This document shows, piece after piece, positions 11,721 through 26,900 of a stretch of 64,000 nucleotides of DNA. A program made the translations under genes and the position numbers. Source of the stretch: Setophaga petechia. Its lineage: Eukaryota; Chordata; Aves; Passeriformes; Parulidae. Position 1 is the first letter of the stretch. Each line of letters starts with the position of its first letter. Under the pieces are notes generated by a model that worked only from the letters and a program-made list of their open reading frames with translations, made no database searches and was not told the origin of the DNA. The stretch is taken from positions 5,890,001-5,954,000 of the forward strand of contig JANCRA010000040.1 in the NCBI GenBank assembly GCA_024362935.1, given 5' to 3'.

Positions 11721-14700
11721 AGCCCTGATAACGTGTGCAAAGATCCTACATATCATATTCTACATATCATCACTTAATCTCATTTAACAAACCCCAAGAA
11801 AAGCCTTTATTAAAAATCCATTTTTTTAGGAAGTTATCAAAGAAGTAGCTATTACAGCTTCTAGTACAGCAACCTGACATTAAAAAAAAATCATCAATAT
11901 ATTAAAATATTGTATTAGAACTGTACAGCTTTGAGGATGAGATGTAGATGACATAGCCACTTCTCAATTGTTACACAGTACTAGCTTCAAAGTCACAATA
12001 CTAAGTTTACATGGATCATCCCAGAATTTTGTGGAGATGAGATACTGCATAAGTGGTATCTTCCAGATCAATCTCGTCTCAGAGACTGCAGAACACAGAC
12101 ATGACTATGCCACGGTCTGCTGCAATAGTAATTCATGGAAACCCCTGCCTTATCTTTCAAACTATACCTAAATCTGAATACCTATAACACAACAGGTGCA
12201 GCAGCATAAAGCTTAAGGTGAAATAACTACCAAGGCATTTGCCCAGTTCCTTGGGAAAGCTTCCCCAGCTATCCAGAGCTCTATATGTATGCTGATGGCA
12301 AAACGTATTTAAGGAAGTCCGATGTTACACTGGGTATACACAAAGGCAATCCCTACAGCCAAAGAGCTTACTAGGTGGGATAAGCCATCTGAAGTTTTCT
12401 ACCCCACCTAATTCAATGTCTGGGTTTCCTCCACAGTCAAAAGAGCTGGAATGTCCAAGCGCAGACTAAATCTGACATTTTGTATAATAGTAAATATCCA
12501 GTTCTGGACATGAGATTTTCTGGGTACCAGACATGAACTACATTTGTACCTCCATACTTCATTCAGGTTTGTCTGCTGTTCTGATTGAATAAAGTAATAA
12601 AACTATCACTGTGCTATGTAAAAAGCCTTAATGTGGCTGCCAGAGCAAATTAAAAGACAAAAGGACCAGTACTTTATCACGTCATTTATTGCTGAGAGAA
12701 ACAGTGGATTCAAGCTATTACCACTATTATGCTACAAGTTATAACAGGAAATCAATAAGGGTAAGAAAGAGGAATGTCCACATTTATCCCCAAGACACAG
12801 CAATCTCCTCTCCTTTATGCAAAATGGAAGGAGAGAATTGAATGACTGCAGTGTTACTGAACAATGTCAAAAGGCACAGCTGTTACTCACAGTGAAGTGT
12901 TGCCACTGCAGCCATTAAGTGAACTTTAAATATTTTAAATTCCGGGAATTTCCTAGCAGGCAAGCATCACACTGTAGCAAATGGGGCGCAGAAGCACATC
13001 CTCTGCCCAGCAGAGCTCTCTCCAGCCCTGACACTGACTGCAGCTGGCACCTCAAGATGCTGACAGTCAGGTCTAACACCCATCTCTGTGCAAATGGAGC
13101 AAGGAAAGCAGGAGCAAGGAGCTCTCTCTCCTCCTGCTCTGCTCCTGCATTCCTCTCACCAAGCCCAGCTGCAGCACAGGCTGTTCTCTCCCCAGCTCAT
13201 AGCTTCCTGACCTTCAGGACCTTTAGCTGAATGTTGCTACTCACTATTATCATTGGTATACTTAGAAAGAAATACATATGTACTACAGAATAGTAGTAGA
13301 CCAGCAAGTGACAGACCTCTGAATGAAAGGTCAGTCCATTCTCCTTGGGGGCAAAAATAACCCTGTTAAGAATTACTTTTATGCAACTATCTAGCATCTG
13401 TTCTGGTTATAGTGTGGCTCTCCTGAGGATGTGAAGGAGTGAGATCATTCATGATCACACCTACTGGAATCACTTCATTCCACTTCACTCCACTCTGCAA
13501 CTTCTGCTACCACTCACATGAACCCATTTTTGCTGCACAAAAGTGCAGCAGCTTCCAGCCTGTGCTGTGCAAGGAAAAGTCCAATTTAACCTAAGATGCT
13601 AAAATTATGAGGGACAGACTCTCAGTGAACATTCTACATTCCAAGTGATTTTTCATTTATTCTCTACTCTGTGTCTTTTCACAATTTTTTTTACCATATA
13701 TTAACTGTATTAACTTCTCTCTAGCAACCAGATACAAACACAACAATTGGCAGCTTAACATAGCTTTCAGCTTTTCCAGCCATTTTTGGTCCCAGTTGTG
13801 TAACATCTCTCATGTGCTACAACCTCTTCAGAGCAACACACGGCCTAGCCTATTAATTTACAAAGAGAGAAAGGAAGTTGAAAAAATAAAGTAAACTAAT
13901 ATATTTTCCCTGGGGACTAGGGCAAATAAAACAAGGATCAGAAGGAAGAAGACAGGTCATAGATCAAAGAAATGCCCTAACCAAAGTTTTTAACTGAATG
14001 GGAAGTCAGAAACATCTAGCCTGCTTTGAAATGTTTACCGTGGGATGCAGACTTCTGTTGTGCAAAACCAGTCCCACAGGACAGTCAGAAGATTAGGAAA
14101 AAAGAAAAAAAGGAAAGATGAGGGGATTAGTATCATCTTGCCTTGACATCAGTCTGAGGTGTGGTAAAGACTTCTCAGGATGAGCCTGTCACTGTTCACT
14201 ACCCTGCAGACAGAACCCAGATGAACAGCTTCACATATACACTGCTTAAATCGTTGAGTAAGATGAACTGAAAGGTGTCACTAACTCTGCCCCATTTCAG
14301 GGGATATTCTTCAGTGAGGAAAAAAGTCTACCTTTAAGGCAGCCTCAGGGAACACATGTGCAAGTGCGTGACTCTGAACCCACTGCAAGTCTGTGTTCTA
14401 CTACATCTCCCTGTAAACAAGATGATATCACTTTCTATTTTCATCCTCTCTGGCAAACTATTTCATCAGCATTTCTCCTGTAATCACTAACTGACAACAG
14501 GTTAGCATTTTTTAGCACAATATTTTACATTGTATACAGAAAGATCTCTGCCAAAGTTTCACTGTCTCATTGGCGTGTTAGATAATGCTAGAAATATTCT
14601 ACAACCAGGAAGCCTGCCACTTCCACAATCTATTCTTTTTATTTTCCTCTGGAAAACTACTTGATGTTCACTCTTTCCTGACTCTGCAAGACTCTCAAAC

Positions 14701-17700
14701 TCTCTGGAATATTACCTTGGTATTTGAAAGCTTCATTACAACAATTAAAAGATTAATATAATTTCTAGTGAATTTCACTACTTCCTTTTTTCATAAGGAC
14801 ATTCTGAACCACAATCCCTTGCTTCTGTTAAGCAAGAGGTAACAGCTCAGACAAGTTATGTGTGGAGCTAATGAAGTATCATAAAGCTTCACCAAATCTG
14901 AAGGATTACCACCATGGAGACAGTGGTTGGAAAAATTTCCCAAACAAAACTTAAACATCTCTCTTCATGATAGGAAAGAAAAAGGAAGACATGGTTTTAA
15001 ACACCGAACCATGTCTTCCTTTTAAAGTTTTATGTGAGACTTTCTTCAACAGTAAGGAGGGCAGAGGGCAGCAGACGTCAGAGGGAACGCAACATGCCCT
15101 AACAGGGAGGAGACAGGAGACAGAGGTTCCCTTTTATCAGCTAGAAAATTGCCAATTCCAGAGTTCTCCTATATGGAAAGGAACAGACCCAACTTCATGG
15201 GGGAAAAAATTCTTCTCAAAACAACAACCTTCACGGAGGACCCAGGATATAAAGCAAGGTGTGTACTTATGGCAAAGCAGCTGTGTTATGACCATGATTT
15301 TCACTGGTAGATCATAAGCTGCTCTGTGTCTGGAAATCATCCTGACACAGACCTCAAATAAGTAGAGCAGGGCTATTTGACTTCACGTCACATCTTATTT
15401 TAAAGTTTAGTAATAAAGTGTGAAGTTACCTTGAAAAATCTGAATTCCAGTCAGTCTTTTAAGTGATGAAACTGTATAAAGCTGACATAAAGAACAAGTT
15501 GTTTTATTGCTTTAAAATGCTGGGAATAGTCTCTCACACTAGCACAAATTCACAGACTGAAAATTTTCTTAGCTAATACACATCTTCTATTCTCATTACC
15601 ATTATCACAAATATTTATATTTGAGGCACAGTAAGCTGCTACAGCTCAGACAAGCCTAGACAAATTCAGACTGAAAAGGAGATTAAATTAACTCCAAATC
15701 AGTGGAATAACTTAACAATGGTTTCCAGCAAGTTTAAATGTTTTTAAAAAAGATTTTTAAGTAATGAAACAAAAAATTTCTTCTAACCCTATTCAGAAAT
15801 ATGTCATTGCAATGAAGTAACCTTTTGGTGAAATAGTGCACTCTGTTTAATGAAGAATGCCAGAATCAATCTAGTGTTTTTTTCTGGTCTGTAACTTGCT
15901 TACCAGTTCTGCAAGAACTCTTGCAGAATAACTACCCTGGGATAAAACCCCCTGCATTGATACCAATCATGTGAGCCCACCACAATGGCATTATTTTTAA
16001 GGCCACTGTCAGCATTACAGCTGTAATGCATCAGGCCTCTCCTCTGTAGCATCCTACTTCTGCTGGAATCATTCAAGCTACAGTGGTGTGAAGCAAGAAA
16101 AAGGTCTCCAAGACTCAAAAAACCCCACAGCTTTTGTTTAGAAACGAGAGAGATGGTGAGATCAGTGTTTCAATTCAACATCCACATGGTGATCAGCAAC
16201 CACAATGGAAATAACAGTAATACACAGATGGTGTGGAAAGAGATTTCAGCGTTAGAGAAAGATTCCTCAGTCTTTCCATCCTAAAATAATATTCAAGTTT
16301 CTTTTATTATACTGTTTATGTTAACTTCATTCATTCTTAAAACACATTACTCCCCTCAACAGAAAAAAAACCCCATCAACTAATAATATCAAATATATTA
16401 GGGAATTCTGAAAAAATGCAAGTATTAATCACATTTCATCCTGCAGTAACATGCAAATTTGCTGAGAGCCCCTCTAATTCCAGCTGCTGGCACATAGCAG
16501 CACTGTGAACTCCTAAGTATGAGGATTTGACAGTGCATCTCAGAAGGAGATTTTCACCTTTAGGCCAAGGGTTCATTTAACTTCAGCAATCAGCCCTTCG
16601 TTTAGGATGTACACACGTGGACACAAAGAAGCTTAATGCTACTGAGTCAATGAGATGGAAGTATGTGCTTGAGTGTTATCTTGATTCAGCACCAAAAAAT
16701 ATGTCTCTTGAAAACAAGAGGTTCAAAAAATGGCTATTGGAAGTTGAGACTCTGATGGAGAATTCTTCTATGTATTTAACACCCAGTAAATTGTGAGTGT
16801 CAAAGGATCTTGCTCACTTTCTTCCACTCAAGCCAACAGAAAATCCCAGAGGTGCAAAGCTTTAGAGTTCTAACACTTACCACCTCAATGGGGTGTGTAT
16901 TTCAAGAGTATCAACATTATCTCCACTTTCCACAAAGAACTGTGATAGACAGAGGTAGGATACCAGCCTTCAAACCGTTTCCACAAAAACTCTTTAGTCA
17001 CATATATTTTTTGTCAAAGTATATTATTATTTTTAAGTATGTGACACGTTCACTTGGTGAGCTATAATATAGTAATTGTACTTTGAGTGAAGCATGCACA
17101 ATAGCATTCAATAGCCAAAGGGATCCTGTACAAGGCACACATTTACATGCAAAATTTTAGAGCTGGTTATCCATGGAAGCACACTAAGCCACCATGCCTC
17201 CTTGTCAATATCCACTAGTAGATTTTTAACCTTCAAGTCCATTGGAACCAATGTGAGGTAGGAAAAGAGGCTGCAAAGTACAGTATTTCTGCAAGTTAAG
17301 AGAAAACAGGATGCCAGCTAGAAAAAGGGATTCTGCTAATGACACTGGCTCAGGAAAAGGCTGCACAATCGGAGGACTCCTACCAGATATCAGGGAATCC
17401 ACACTGGCTCTCATGACAAAGTCTGAAAACCCTAAAGAAACCAATCTTTATTAGCTCACTGCTCATAAAACTACTTATTGTCATTCAGGAAAGCATTTTA
17501 ATAGCTTAGCACCCAAAACCTACTTCATCTGTCATCTCTGTAAGACTTCAGACACGTTTAATACACTGTCCACTGCTTGAGCAGCAGTATAGCCCTCATG
17601 TGCTAAAACTGGAGACCAGCGTGCTAGTTCTGCATTCCAGAAGGGACTAGGAAACAAAACTACTCAGAAAATCTTCCTATTAGCAAGGGTCAGCTTATCA

Positions 17701-20700
17701 GTACACAATATGCTCATTTTCTATAAATACACCACGGTGTTAATTTCAAAGAAAGAGAAACACCCAACATGGAGGCAAGAGTTCATCTGGGAGCAAACAG
17801 ATGAAAACTTGGCACATACAAATCATGGCTAGAATTGTAGGAAGACTGCTAAGCAGCTTTGTTACAGCCCCCAAGTAGTACCAGCAGTAGCAAAGATACT
17901 ATTTTTAAGATGGAGCTCACTTGACCTGTATACAGATACCTGGACTGAGGCAACCCTTTCAGTTGCAGTGTCAGCAACAAAAGGGACAAAGGTTAAGTAC
18001 TGGCACAAATGAAGTATGTGAATTTTAGCAAAGGATATCATAGAAAGCATGAGGAGCAGGAAATTACCTTAGGAATACTGCCTAGCCAGAAGACAGATGC
18101 ATCTTTCTTACTGGGAAAAACTTCACACCCCTGAAATATTAGTTTAATAAAGCATAATAAAAAAGGCATGAGAAGAGAAAGACAACCCATAGATAGTGTG
18201 AGGTGGTACTCACCCCTACTGAAGGATACAAAGTGGAATGAGCTGCACAGCAAAGTGAAGGACAGAAATAGTTCAGTTGAAGAATGGGAGAGGGCAATCA
18301 AGAGAAGGAAACTCCAGACACAATGCAAAACAAGTCTCTAAAAGTGGACTACTGCTTAGGGTAGAGAGACCACAGGTTTGCAAAATGTGAAGGACATCAA
18401 GTGATCTACTCCCAGGATTCAACACATTTAAATTTGTTGTTATATTTGAGCCATGACTCCCAGCATTTTTCAGACCAAGCCAGAAAGGAGGAGGAAAAAG
18501 CCACCTAACAATTGTCAATCTCATGAAGATGTCAAGTGAAAAGATGAAGATATGCAGGAAGAGGAAGGAGTATCTTAGCTTTACTTTTAATTCATGTTGA
18601 AAGCCTTCAATTTGCAGACTAAAATTTAGATCTGAAATGCTATTATTGTCTTCAGTTTCTTCATTCTGAACTAGCCTTTCCCCCAGTGGACAGGTATTCA
18701 GTCCAAGAGAGGACTGATGCTAAAATCCTTTGGTTCTGATCACTTCCAAGTGAATTTTTCAGCGTGTCAACAGATAATAACCAAATGAGAGGAAAACCAG
18801 CTACAGCTTGTAGAAACCATTATCTCAAACATATTACACACATCTGCCTTTGCTTTTCTGTTTAATCTAAGTGCAATAATAATAGAGGCCAAGAAAGAAC
18901 TCTGATGAAACAGGTCAAATCAGTCATTCAGTCTGATATCTCTCTATTGATAGAGCCTGTGCCAAGTTCCTCAAAGGGTAACTTAAAACAACAACAGGCA
19001 TAAGCAATTCTGTAATATTAGATAACAAAGAAAAACATCTTTTGGTTCATGGCTTTATTGTTGTTTTTTTGTTGGTTTTTTTTTTTTTTTTTTAATTCTA
19101 TTTGGACTTCTACCCCTATAAATATTTGGTTAATTTAATGACAGTTTCTATTCAATTTCATTCAGGGTCCAGTACTGAATTTGGAAACCAAGATAGTAAT
19201 GTCTTTATATTCCAGGGCAAATGGTCAAGTCCAGAAGTGTCTTAGCATTGCTCAAAATATATTAAACTATTTGTCTCACATTAGATACAATCAAATACCA
19301 TTTAGAAATATTCTGAATCAAGATTTCTACCACATGAACTTCGGTGAGTGCATTTATTGAGTAAATAAATCCTTACAAGACCTCTACAGAATTACTGATT
19401 TTCATTTAAATTGGGTTCCACCATATTCCCAAAGACAGTCAAAGAAAGAGTCCCAAAGAAAAAGCCCCATGGCTTTTCTGTATTGTGCCATTTATACATC
19501 CTCTCATTTCTGCATTTCTACTTAATAGGTCTTTTACTATTATTACTATAATTATATACCTACACATTTTTTTTTCTTTTTGGTGCAGTTAATTTAACCA
19601 AATAAAGTAGTAAGACAATTAAAGCAACACTCAAAGCCCCTACTGCATGTTTCTGTGTATCAGCTTTTCATGCTTAACTTTGAGAAGACAACTAGTTAAT
19701 AGCTATACTATTTTAAACTACATATTATTTGTGGAGACAAACATCCAAAAGTTGCAAATAAGTTTGTTTTAACACGAGTAGTTGAAAGAAAATAATGTAA
19801 AGGGCGGGGTAAGAACTGGCTGTGTCTTTTCTTGAAAAGAAAGAAATGGAGCATGCTGAGTTATAAAATTTTAGTTGTGTTGTAAATTCTGTATGTGTGA
19901 ACCAGAAACAGTATTTGGATGGTCAGAGAATACTCAGTTTCTAGCTGCAATTATTTTGGTTTCAGAGTCACTGCACAATGCTAAACAAACCTTACAGACT
20001 CATGGTGTTCCTGACACAGTATAAATCTCAGTCTAATATCCAAAACGTGATTTACCTCTCTACTACTTCTCCCATGCAAACAGCCATTTATATTATGCAT
20101 CTGTTTTACCTTCAGATAAGAATTATACATTAACTACCTTTACTGGCAAGTTTAGATATACAACCTTATGTTCATTCTTAATGGAACAGAATCTTTCCAG
20201 GCTCTTGCTTTCATTAATTTCTTTTGACTATTACCATTTTAAAGAGACATTAATTTTCTCTGCTTGAAAAACAAGAGAAATTCCATACCTTCTATGACTC
20301 TTTGTTCCTTTATGTGTTTAAATTCTAGTATCTGAAATACTCATAACTCTCTCAGAAATAAAAATATGACTGGATGGGGATTTCTGAAAGCTCCCAATAC
20401 TCTATTCCCATTGAAGTCACTGCTAGTTTATTCCACACTCCTGTGAAATGAGAGCCTAGGCAGCACTGAAGCCTGATTTCATGCTGTAATGTTTCCATAA
20501 ATGGACTTCTAGGTATACACAAAATCTATTTTTAATCCATAAGCACTCAATAACATCACCAGTGTGGATTTGCTCTATGCCTATATTCCCACTTGTGAGT
20601 TTCTCTAATAACTGTTGAACCTGTTGGCTAAACTGAGGATAAAGCCTCAAAGGTATTTCAGTTCTATAAGCCTTCTGAAGACTAGCAGGAAAAGAGAGAG

Positions 20701-20828
20701 AAGAGAGACTGTATTAATGTCTCTCAGGGAGCTGGGAAGAGCCTCATCCTCACTGTTCAGCAGTCAATCCAGAGGGAGAACATTATGGTATGCCTTAACA
20801 CTGGGAAGTTTAGAATGCAGCTCACATT
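11721..20828. other. PDGFD: Intron 1 interval, unique AT-rich sequence
   Basis: Nine kilobases with no recognised transposon, which is long for this window. It contains the hairpin at 14980-15023 and a run of 18 T at 19076-19093. GC-richer islands near 12960-13200 show no clear gene. Old, unrecognisable repeats may be present. Confidence 0.55.
14980..15023. repeat. Perfect 17-bp inverted repeat with 10-nt loop
   Basis: aaaaggaagacatggtt at 14980-14996 is perfectly complementary to aaccatgtcttcctttt at 15007-15023, separated by ttaaacaccg. It lies in otherwise unique intron 1 sequence and could fold into a hairpin in the PDGFD pre-mRNA. The stem stops abruptly at both ends, shorter than a typical microRNA precursor. 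Confidence 0.9.
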
Positions 20829-20990
20829 CACAGAATCACAGAATAATGGAATCACAGAATCAACTGAGTTGGAAGGGACTGACCAAGATCAAGGAGTACA
20901 ACTCCCAGCCCTGCACAGGACCATCCCCAAGAGCCAGAGCATATGCCTCAGAGTATTGTCCAAACACTTCTGGAACTCTGTAAGGCAGCC
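20829..20990 (-). mobile_element. Short CR1 3' end
   Basis: The plus strand begins with a run of cacagaatca-type octamers, then gagttggaagggactgac, and continues with the conserved noncoding end of CR1, including ccctgcacaggaccatcccc and gtccaaacacttctggaac. This is the reverse complement of a CR1 3' terminus, so the element points left. Only about 160 bp remain. Confidence 0.88.
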
Positions 20991-23900
20991 TACCAATAAG
21001 GTAAAAAGCCTTAAATTTGCAATACTTCAAATGGACAACGAATTACGCTTGACTTGAACAAAATAAATTATGCTTAAGCCTTAACACGGTAAGATTTGGA
21101 CATTTTATATCTGCATTTAGGTAATTTAAGGAAGAAAATGCTAAAACAAATTCCATTAATTTGGAATTATTTACTTTTCTTTGCTTCGTATCTTCTGATC
21201 AACAAGGGAAAACAGTATCTTTAAACATGTGAGCAGCAGGTGGGTACCAAGTATCTCCCACTACACAGTCTGAGGTGCAGGAACACATGTAGGAGTCAAT
21301 GACTACATGCAGCACAGCTGCTCCAGGGAGGAGGGCTGCAGGTGCAGATCTTTCAGTCAGCACTATGCCTGAGTGGGTTTGGTCAGGAAGACTTAAGAGA
21401 GGGAAAGGGGAAAGAGCTGGTTCAGCAGTGAGACAAACGCAACTGAAAAGATTCAGAAGGTAGAGAGGTACTGGGCTCAAAATACGTAAATTTGTTTTTG
21501 CACTTACATGTTCATGCAACTAGCCCACGCCCAAAGTACAATCCTACAAATGTTATCACAACTAGATTTATGATGTTTTTTGCAGTATTCAATCAATCCT
21601 CGTTCCCTCCAGCACTTGCAACTCTGCAGCAACCCCTGGCTCTATTTTTGTGACTATGTACCTCCAACCAGGAGTGGCCAAGAGCTGCTTCCTTACAAGC
21701 AGTGATTTCAGACCCAGCCAGAAACCTCTGATAAATTCATTCTCCATGACTCAGACACTAATATACCATTATACGGGCTAATCCAGCTGACAGGAGTGAG
21801 CTGTATTAATCTCAGTTGACCTCTGTACACATAAAAAATTGCTAACATAAGATCTTGTGAAGTATATGCTGGCCTTAGTCTATTTAATAACTGCCTGAGA
21901 TCCTGGAAAAAAAAAAAAAAAAAAAGGAAGGCAAAAGGCAAATCTAATCCTAAATCTTCTCATACTCCAATAGTCGTGTCAACCCTCCACATTTTATCCC
22001 AGAAGCATTGGTAGTGAATGTTTATTCTTGAAGCTTGCATTTTGCAGAGTAATGAACTGTTACGACTTACTAGTCAGAAGTAACTACTATATTGCCATTG
22101 CTCATCACTCTAAAGAAATCTTTAATCTTATCCTAAAAATGCAGCATTTTCAATAGATCTAGAAGATCCAAACCATGTTTCCCAGAGAGCAATAAAACCA
22201 GAAATATTTGTAGGTAATTTTGTGAGTTTGCTATGCTAGTGACCTACTTGCCCTAGACTTGCTCTGAGTACAAAAAGAAGACACAGCAGAAGGTAATTCA
22301 TCCCACCTGAAGGCAGACATCTAAAACAAATGGGATGAGCAGTTCTCTGCAGGTGTCTTTCTCTCCCCCTCAATTTTAAGGGAAGCTTTAGCAAGATGTC
22401 CCATTTTTCAAACCATCAAAGTTTTTAAAATGAACTTTTTTTTTCTCAACCAGTTGCATTTCAGCCTCCTTTAAAAGGTAAGGCAGACTGAATGTAAATG
22501 TAAATGTGTATGAATCCCTTAAGCACACGGCAAACCAACACATAGATACAGATGGCTGTACATACATATATACACACTTTTCAAAGGCCTGCAGCCAGGA
22601 CCTGAGATGAAGTGACTGACTTCATGACAGATTTTCTAACCTGTTGTGGAGATAGGCAGATGGACTGAATCACATCTGAGATTTCAGCTCAGTTCTAAAG
22701 GTAAAGGTAGGAAGACTAGCTCTATATCCTAATTTTATTCTGAGTTTTCATTTTTACTTTTTGAGATTGCTTGTTTTAAAAGATATTTAAAGATACAACC
22801 ATCAAGAATACACTGTCTGCAATTAAATATAACTTAGCACAAGATCAAGTAGTTCTGCTCCCCAGGAAGATGAGCTATGTTTAATAATATTTAAATCTAT
22901 TTTGTCTCATCATACATATACTGTGTAGCCTGAATTTTATGATTTTTAAGATGTCAGAGAACATATTCATAATAAAGTTGTTTTGACTATGGTAAGCTTC
23001 ATTTAGACAGGAATTATAATTAAATTAAAATATGTATATCTCAGCATTTTAAATAGTTCTTAGTTAAGAAAAACCACCTAATTGTGTTGAAAATATCAGA
23101 GAAAGAATTGCCATAACATGTTTGACTCAGTAAAAAGAAAATTTGCCTATTAATCAACTCCAACTGCTCCTATTCACCAATAGCAGCCATATTTCTGAAT
23201 GATTCATGGACCCCAAAACAAAATGAAAATTTAAATCTTTTTTAAAGCATTGTGCAGGTGTGTTCCTATTTTTATTTTGGATGTTTTTCTCTGCAGTGCT
23301 GACTTTGTACATTTGGGTTTTACTTATGGACTGAAAGAGAAAACCAATTATTCTGTTTGTGATCTGTTTGGTCTGGGGACTTTCATAAGTCAAAGTTCAC
23401 TCAATTTTGAGTGAACTGAACAAAATGAAAAATTAGTATTTACACTACAACTTTAGATACACTGAAAACAGGAATAATGAAAGCGAAATTTCTGTAGAGT
23501 AGCAATTGAAGACTGCAGATTTTGAAGAAAAAAAGAAATGCCAAAACCATTATTCAACCTACTGTAAATGTGGTCCATACTGATATTGAATGAACTGCAT
23601 CTCACTGTGCTATAGTTGCAAAACTTGGGCTGACCTCCAGAGATAAAAATAGTTTTTCACTTCCATAACTTAATTAAGAAAACAGCAATATTTCAAGTAG
23701 AATTTAACAGATTTCAATGAAAGCCTTTTACAGTTATGCAGTAACTGTACATCTTACATTTTGCAAAGTATTGCATTTTTCTCACATCTTCAAATAAGCT
23801 GCCATAACTTTAAATGGGTTTCTTTTTCAAGCTAGATAGCAAATGTTTTTTATTAAGAATGTTTTTATTACACAATGGAGCCCTAGGTAAAAGAAAAGTA

Positions 23901-26900
23901 TATATAATCACAAAGAAAATTTTGCAGATTTTATGGAGATTTGTGCAGAATAATCTGCAGTGTAGCAGCACCACCAGCATTTAGTTTGCAATGCAACAGA
24001 TATAAACAATATAGAAAAAGTAAACAGACCTTCAAAAAGCTATTAATTTCATCAACACCATATGATACCAATTCTTCAAATCAAGAGAGGATTAGAAAGA
24101 TTTTCATTGAAATATAAACCAATATTATATCTAAGAACAGCACATTTAGGATTGTAGCATTAAATTTTTATGTCCAGGTAAATCCAAACCTGTAGAAGCC
24201 AAAAAAGCATGACCTGCTTTTCAATGTCTATCAGAACAATAAGAAGTCCTGCGCAGATTTTAAATAGAAGGTTGTAGGGCCTGTTAAACAAAATTGTACC
24301 ATTTTGACACCTGAATTCAGAGCTAGGTTTCAGGTACTGAGAGATCAGCATCAGCTTAAGACCATGCATACCACCAGGGATTGTGAAACTAAATGAATGT
24401 ATAAAACTTTGCACTGATTTGAGAGAAATTCTAACTATATGTGACATATAAACTTTCTCATTGGTTGACAATGTCACTCAGTCTGTCAGGAATTTATTGC
24501 AAAACAGAGGCAAACAGAAAAGGATTATTCTGAAATTATTCCAGCAGAAAGACCCAAAGGAAAAAAACTAAAATGTTACAGCATAGACACTCCCTATTAT
24601 CTTTGTAATGCTCTATGGAAACAGGTATTTGCACTAGAATCAAGCAAGACTGCACACTGATTACCTTTCCACAGACAGACCAACTGCTATGCACACGGGC
24701 ACAGGAACCAACTCTCTTAGACAAACAGGATGTGGGAGAAGGTGACAGAATATGGTTAAGGTCTTAAAACTAGATCCTTTAGAGCACTAAAAACCAGAGA
24801 ACTCCAGAGAATCACTAAGACTCCCACCTGACACCCCCAGCACTGGCATGATGAATGCAAGCCTCAATCATGTTGCAGCGGAGGATTTCTTTATGAGGAG
24901 CTGTCTGAGGTATTCCTTTTTCAGTTTAGAAGTTACAGAACAATCATAAGGACAGAGACAGTAATCACTAAAGGATAATAAAAGAGTAACTCATCATTTA
25001 CATTACTATTACATTTAAATACTTATAATTAGACAGAATCAGCAGCTGCCCCGTACTGACTGAGTGATCCTGACAGGTTTATGAGACACAAAGCTAGATA
25101 CTGTACTCCTCAGTCAAATGTTTCTTTGCATACAGTACAGCGTTCATACACCAAATCTAGAGGGGAGCACACATAAAGACATTCTCTCTCATGTTTTCTG
25201 TAATGTTCCTTTCTCCTCTGTCAACCACAAGGCAGAAAAGTCATAATTGTTATATATACTATTCCTTCTCCTCTCTACTGAAAGTCAAATATGGATTCAC
25301 AGAGTATGAATGTAAAGATATCAGTTAATACTGAAAAGATAGACCTCAAGCCACAGTGGCAATAACAGCTTCATTACATTTTGACTACTTTTAGCAAAGA
25401 TGTCTAAAAATTGACAAATTTGATAAACTAGTCAGTGTACTGGGGAAATTAGTGCTAATTAAGTTATCTGAGTACCTGAACTTTCGCAACACAAAAACTG
25501 TGAAATAGATTAGCATTTTATTTACCGTTCATTATTAAGAGGTGAGTTGCAGCTGAAATCACACTACATGAATAAGGTCATGACTACAGTAAATTACTTT
25601 TTTGCAAACTGAACACAATCACGCAATGCTTAAAATTCCATTATTTCCAGTCGTGGGGACAAGGTGAAGACAGGATCTACACCTAGTGTCCATTTTCCAC
25701 AGGAAGTAAAAATGGCATGCATTGACAAAAAAATGCACAAAATATAAACATATCTCACATGAGGCACACATGGATGGTTTCTCCCACACAGCTGATTGAG
25801 GAATACACAGACTGCACACATAATTTGTTTTTCATATAATCATCTAACTATAAATTGATTGGAATGGACTTCTGAATGTCATCTAGTCCAATCACCTTGC
25901 AATGATCAGGGACATCTTTTTCTTAGCAAGAGCTGCAGCACCATATGAAAGAACTATGAAAAGTAAAATCTGGCAATATATCAGATTGCTTGCTGACACA
26001 GGGCTAAGATGAGACTTCAGTTACACAGACACAGGAGTAAGCCCCATCCAGTGCACACTGAAACAAAAGGATGCCCTTCCACATTCACCAGCAAGACATG
26101 GAGCAGTTACTTCAGCAGGAAGTAAGGAGTCTTGGCACACTATCCAACTTCTCTCTGCCTTAGCAGTCATTTACAACATCCCCCCCACTTCTACTGCACT
26201 ATGTTTGTACACCCAAGGGAAGATTATTTGGGAAAGGGAGGCAGGACTGATGCTCCTTCATCTTCCCTAAGACACTCAGTACATGGCTGGTGATGCACCT
26301 GGCTGAACATGCAGGATTTCACCCTTTACTCCTGCTGTGTCTGGCCCAACAATGCATCTAACAAAAAAACTCAAAACATAAAAACCGACCTCACCACCAC
26401 CACAAAAAAAACTTCAAGATTTTTAGTTCATCTGTTTTCTTTATTTTGAACATTTAACAAGGCTGTGTAGTCAATTCAACTTTGTACCTAACATGATTTT
26501 GAATTTCTTTTTTTAAAAAGTACGTTTCGGGTTAAACCCACATGTTCAGTGATCTGACAGTGCTTTTATTTTTTGGGTTTTTTATGTCCTGGCAAGAACC
26601 GAAACAAAAATGTCTCTGATGCTTTCTTTCTTTCTGGCTGCTTTCCTTTGCTTTATTTTAAAAGCAAATATTTAGTGAAAAGTTTGTGAGAGCAGTGCTT
26701 TGTTTTGAATACAGTAAATGTGGGGATTTGACAGGTTCTAGAAATCCTGAGCTTCAAGTATTGCCAGTCTATTCTCAATTTTCTTATTCTGAGCCTCAGA
26801 TGTCAGTACCAGTCAGGCAAAATTTACCAGCTTTTTGACAGAAATGCTGTGCATATGTGCATGAAAAAGTGGACATTCTATGGGAAACTATTCAGCAATC

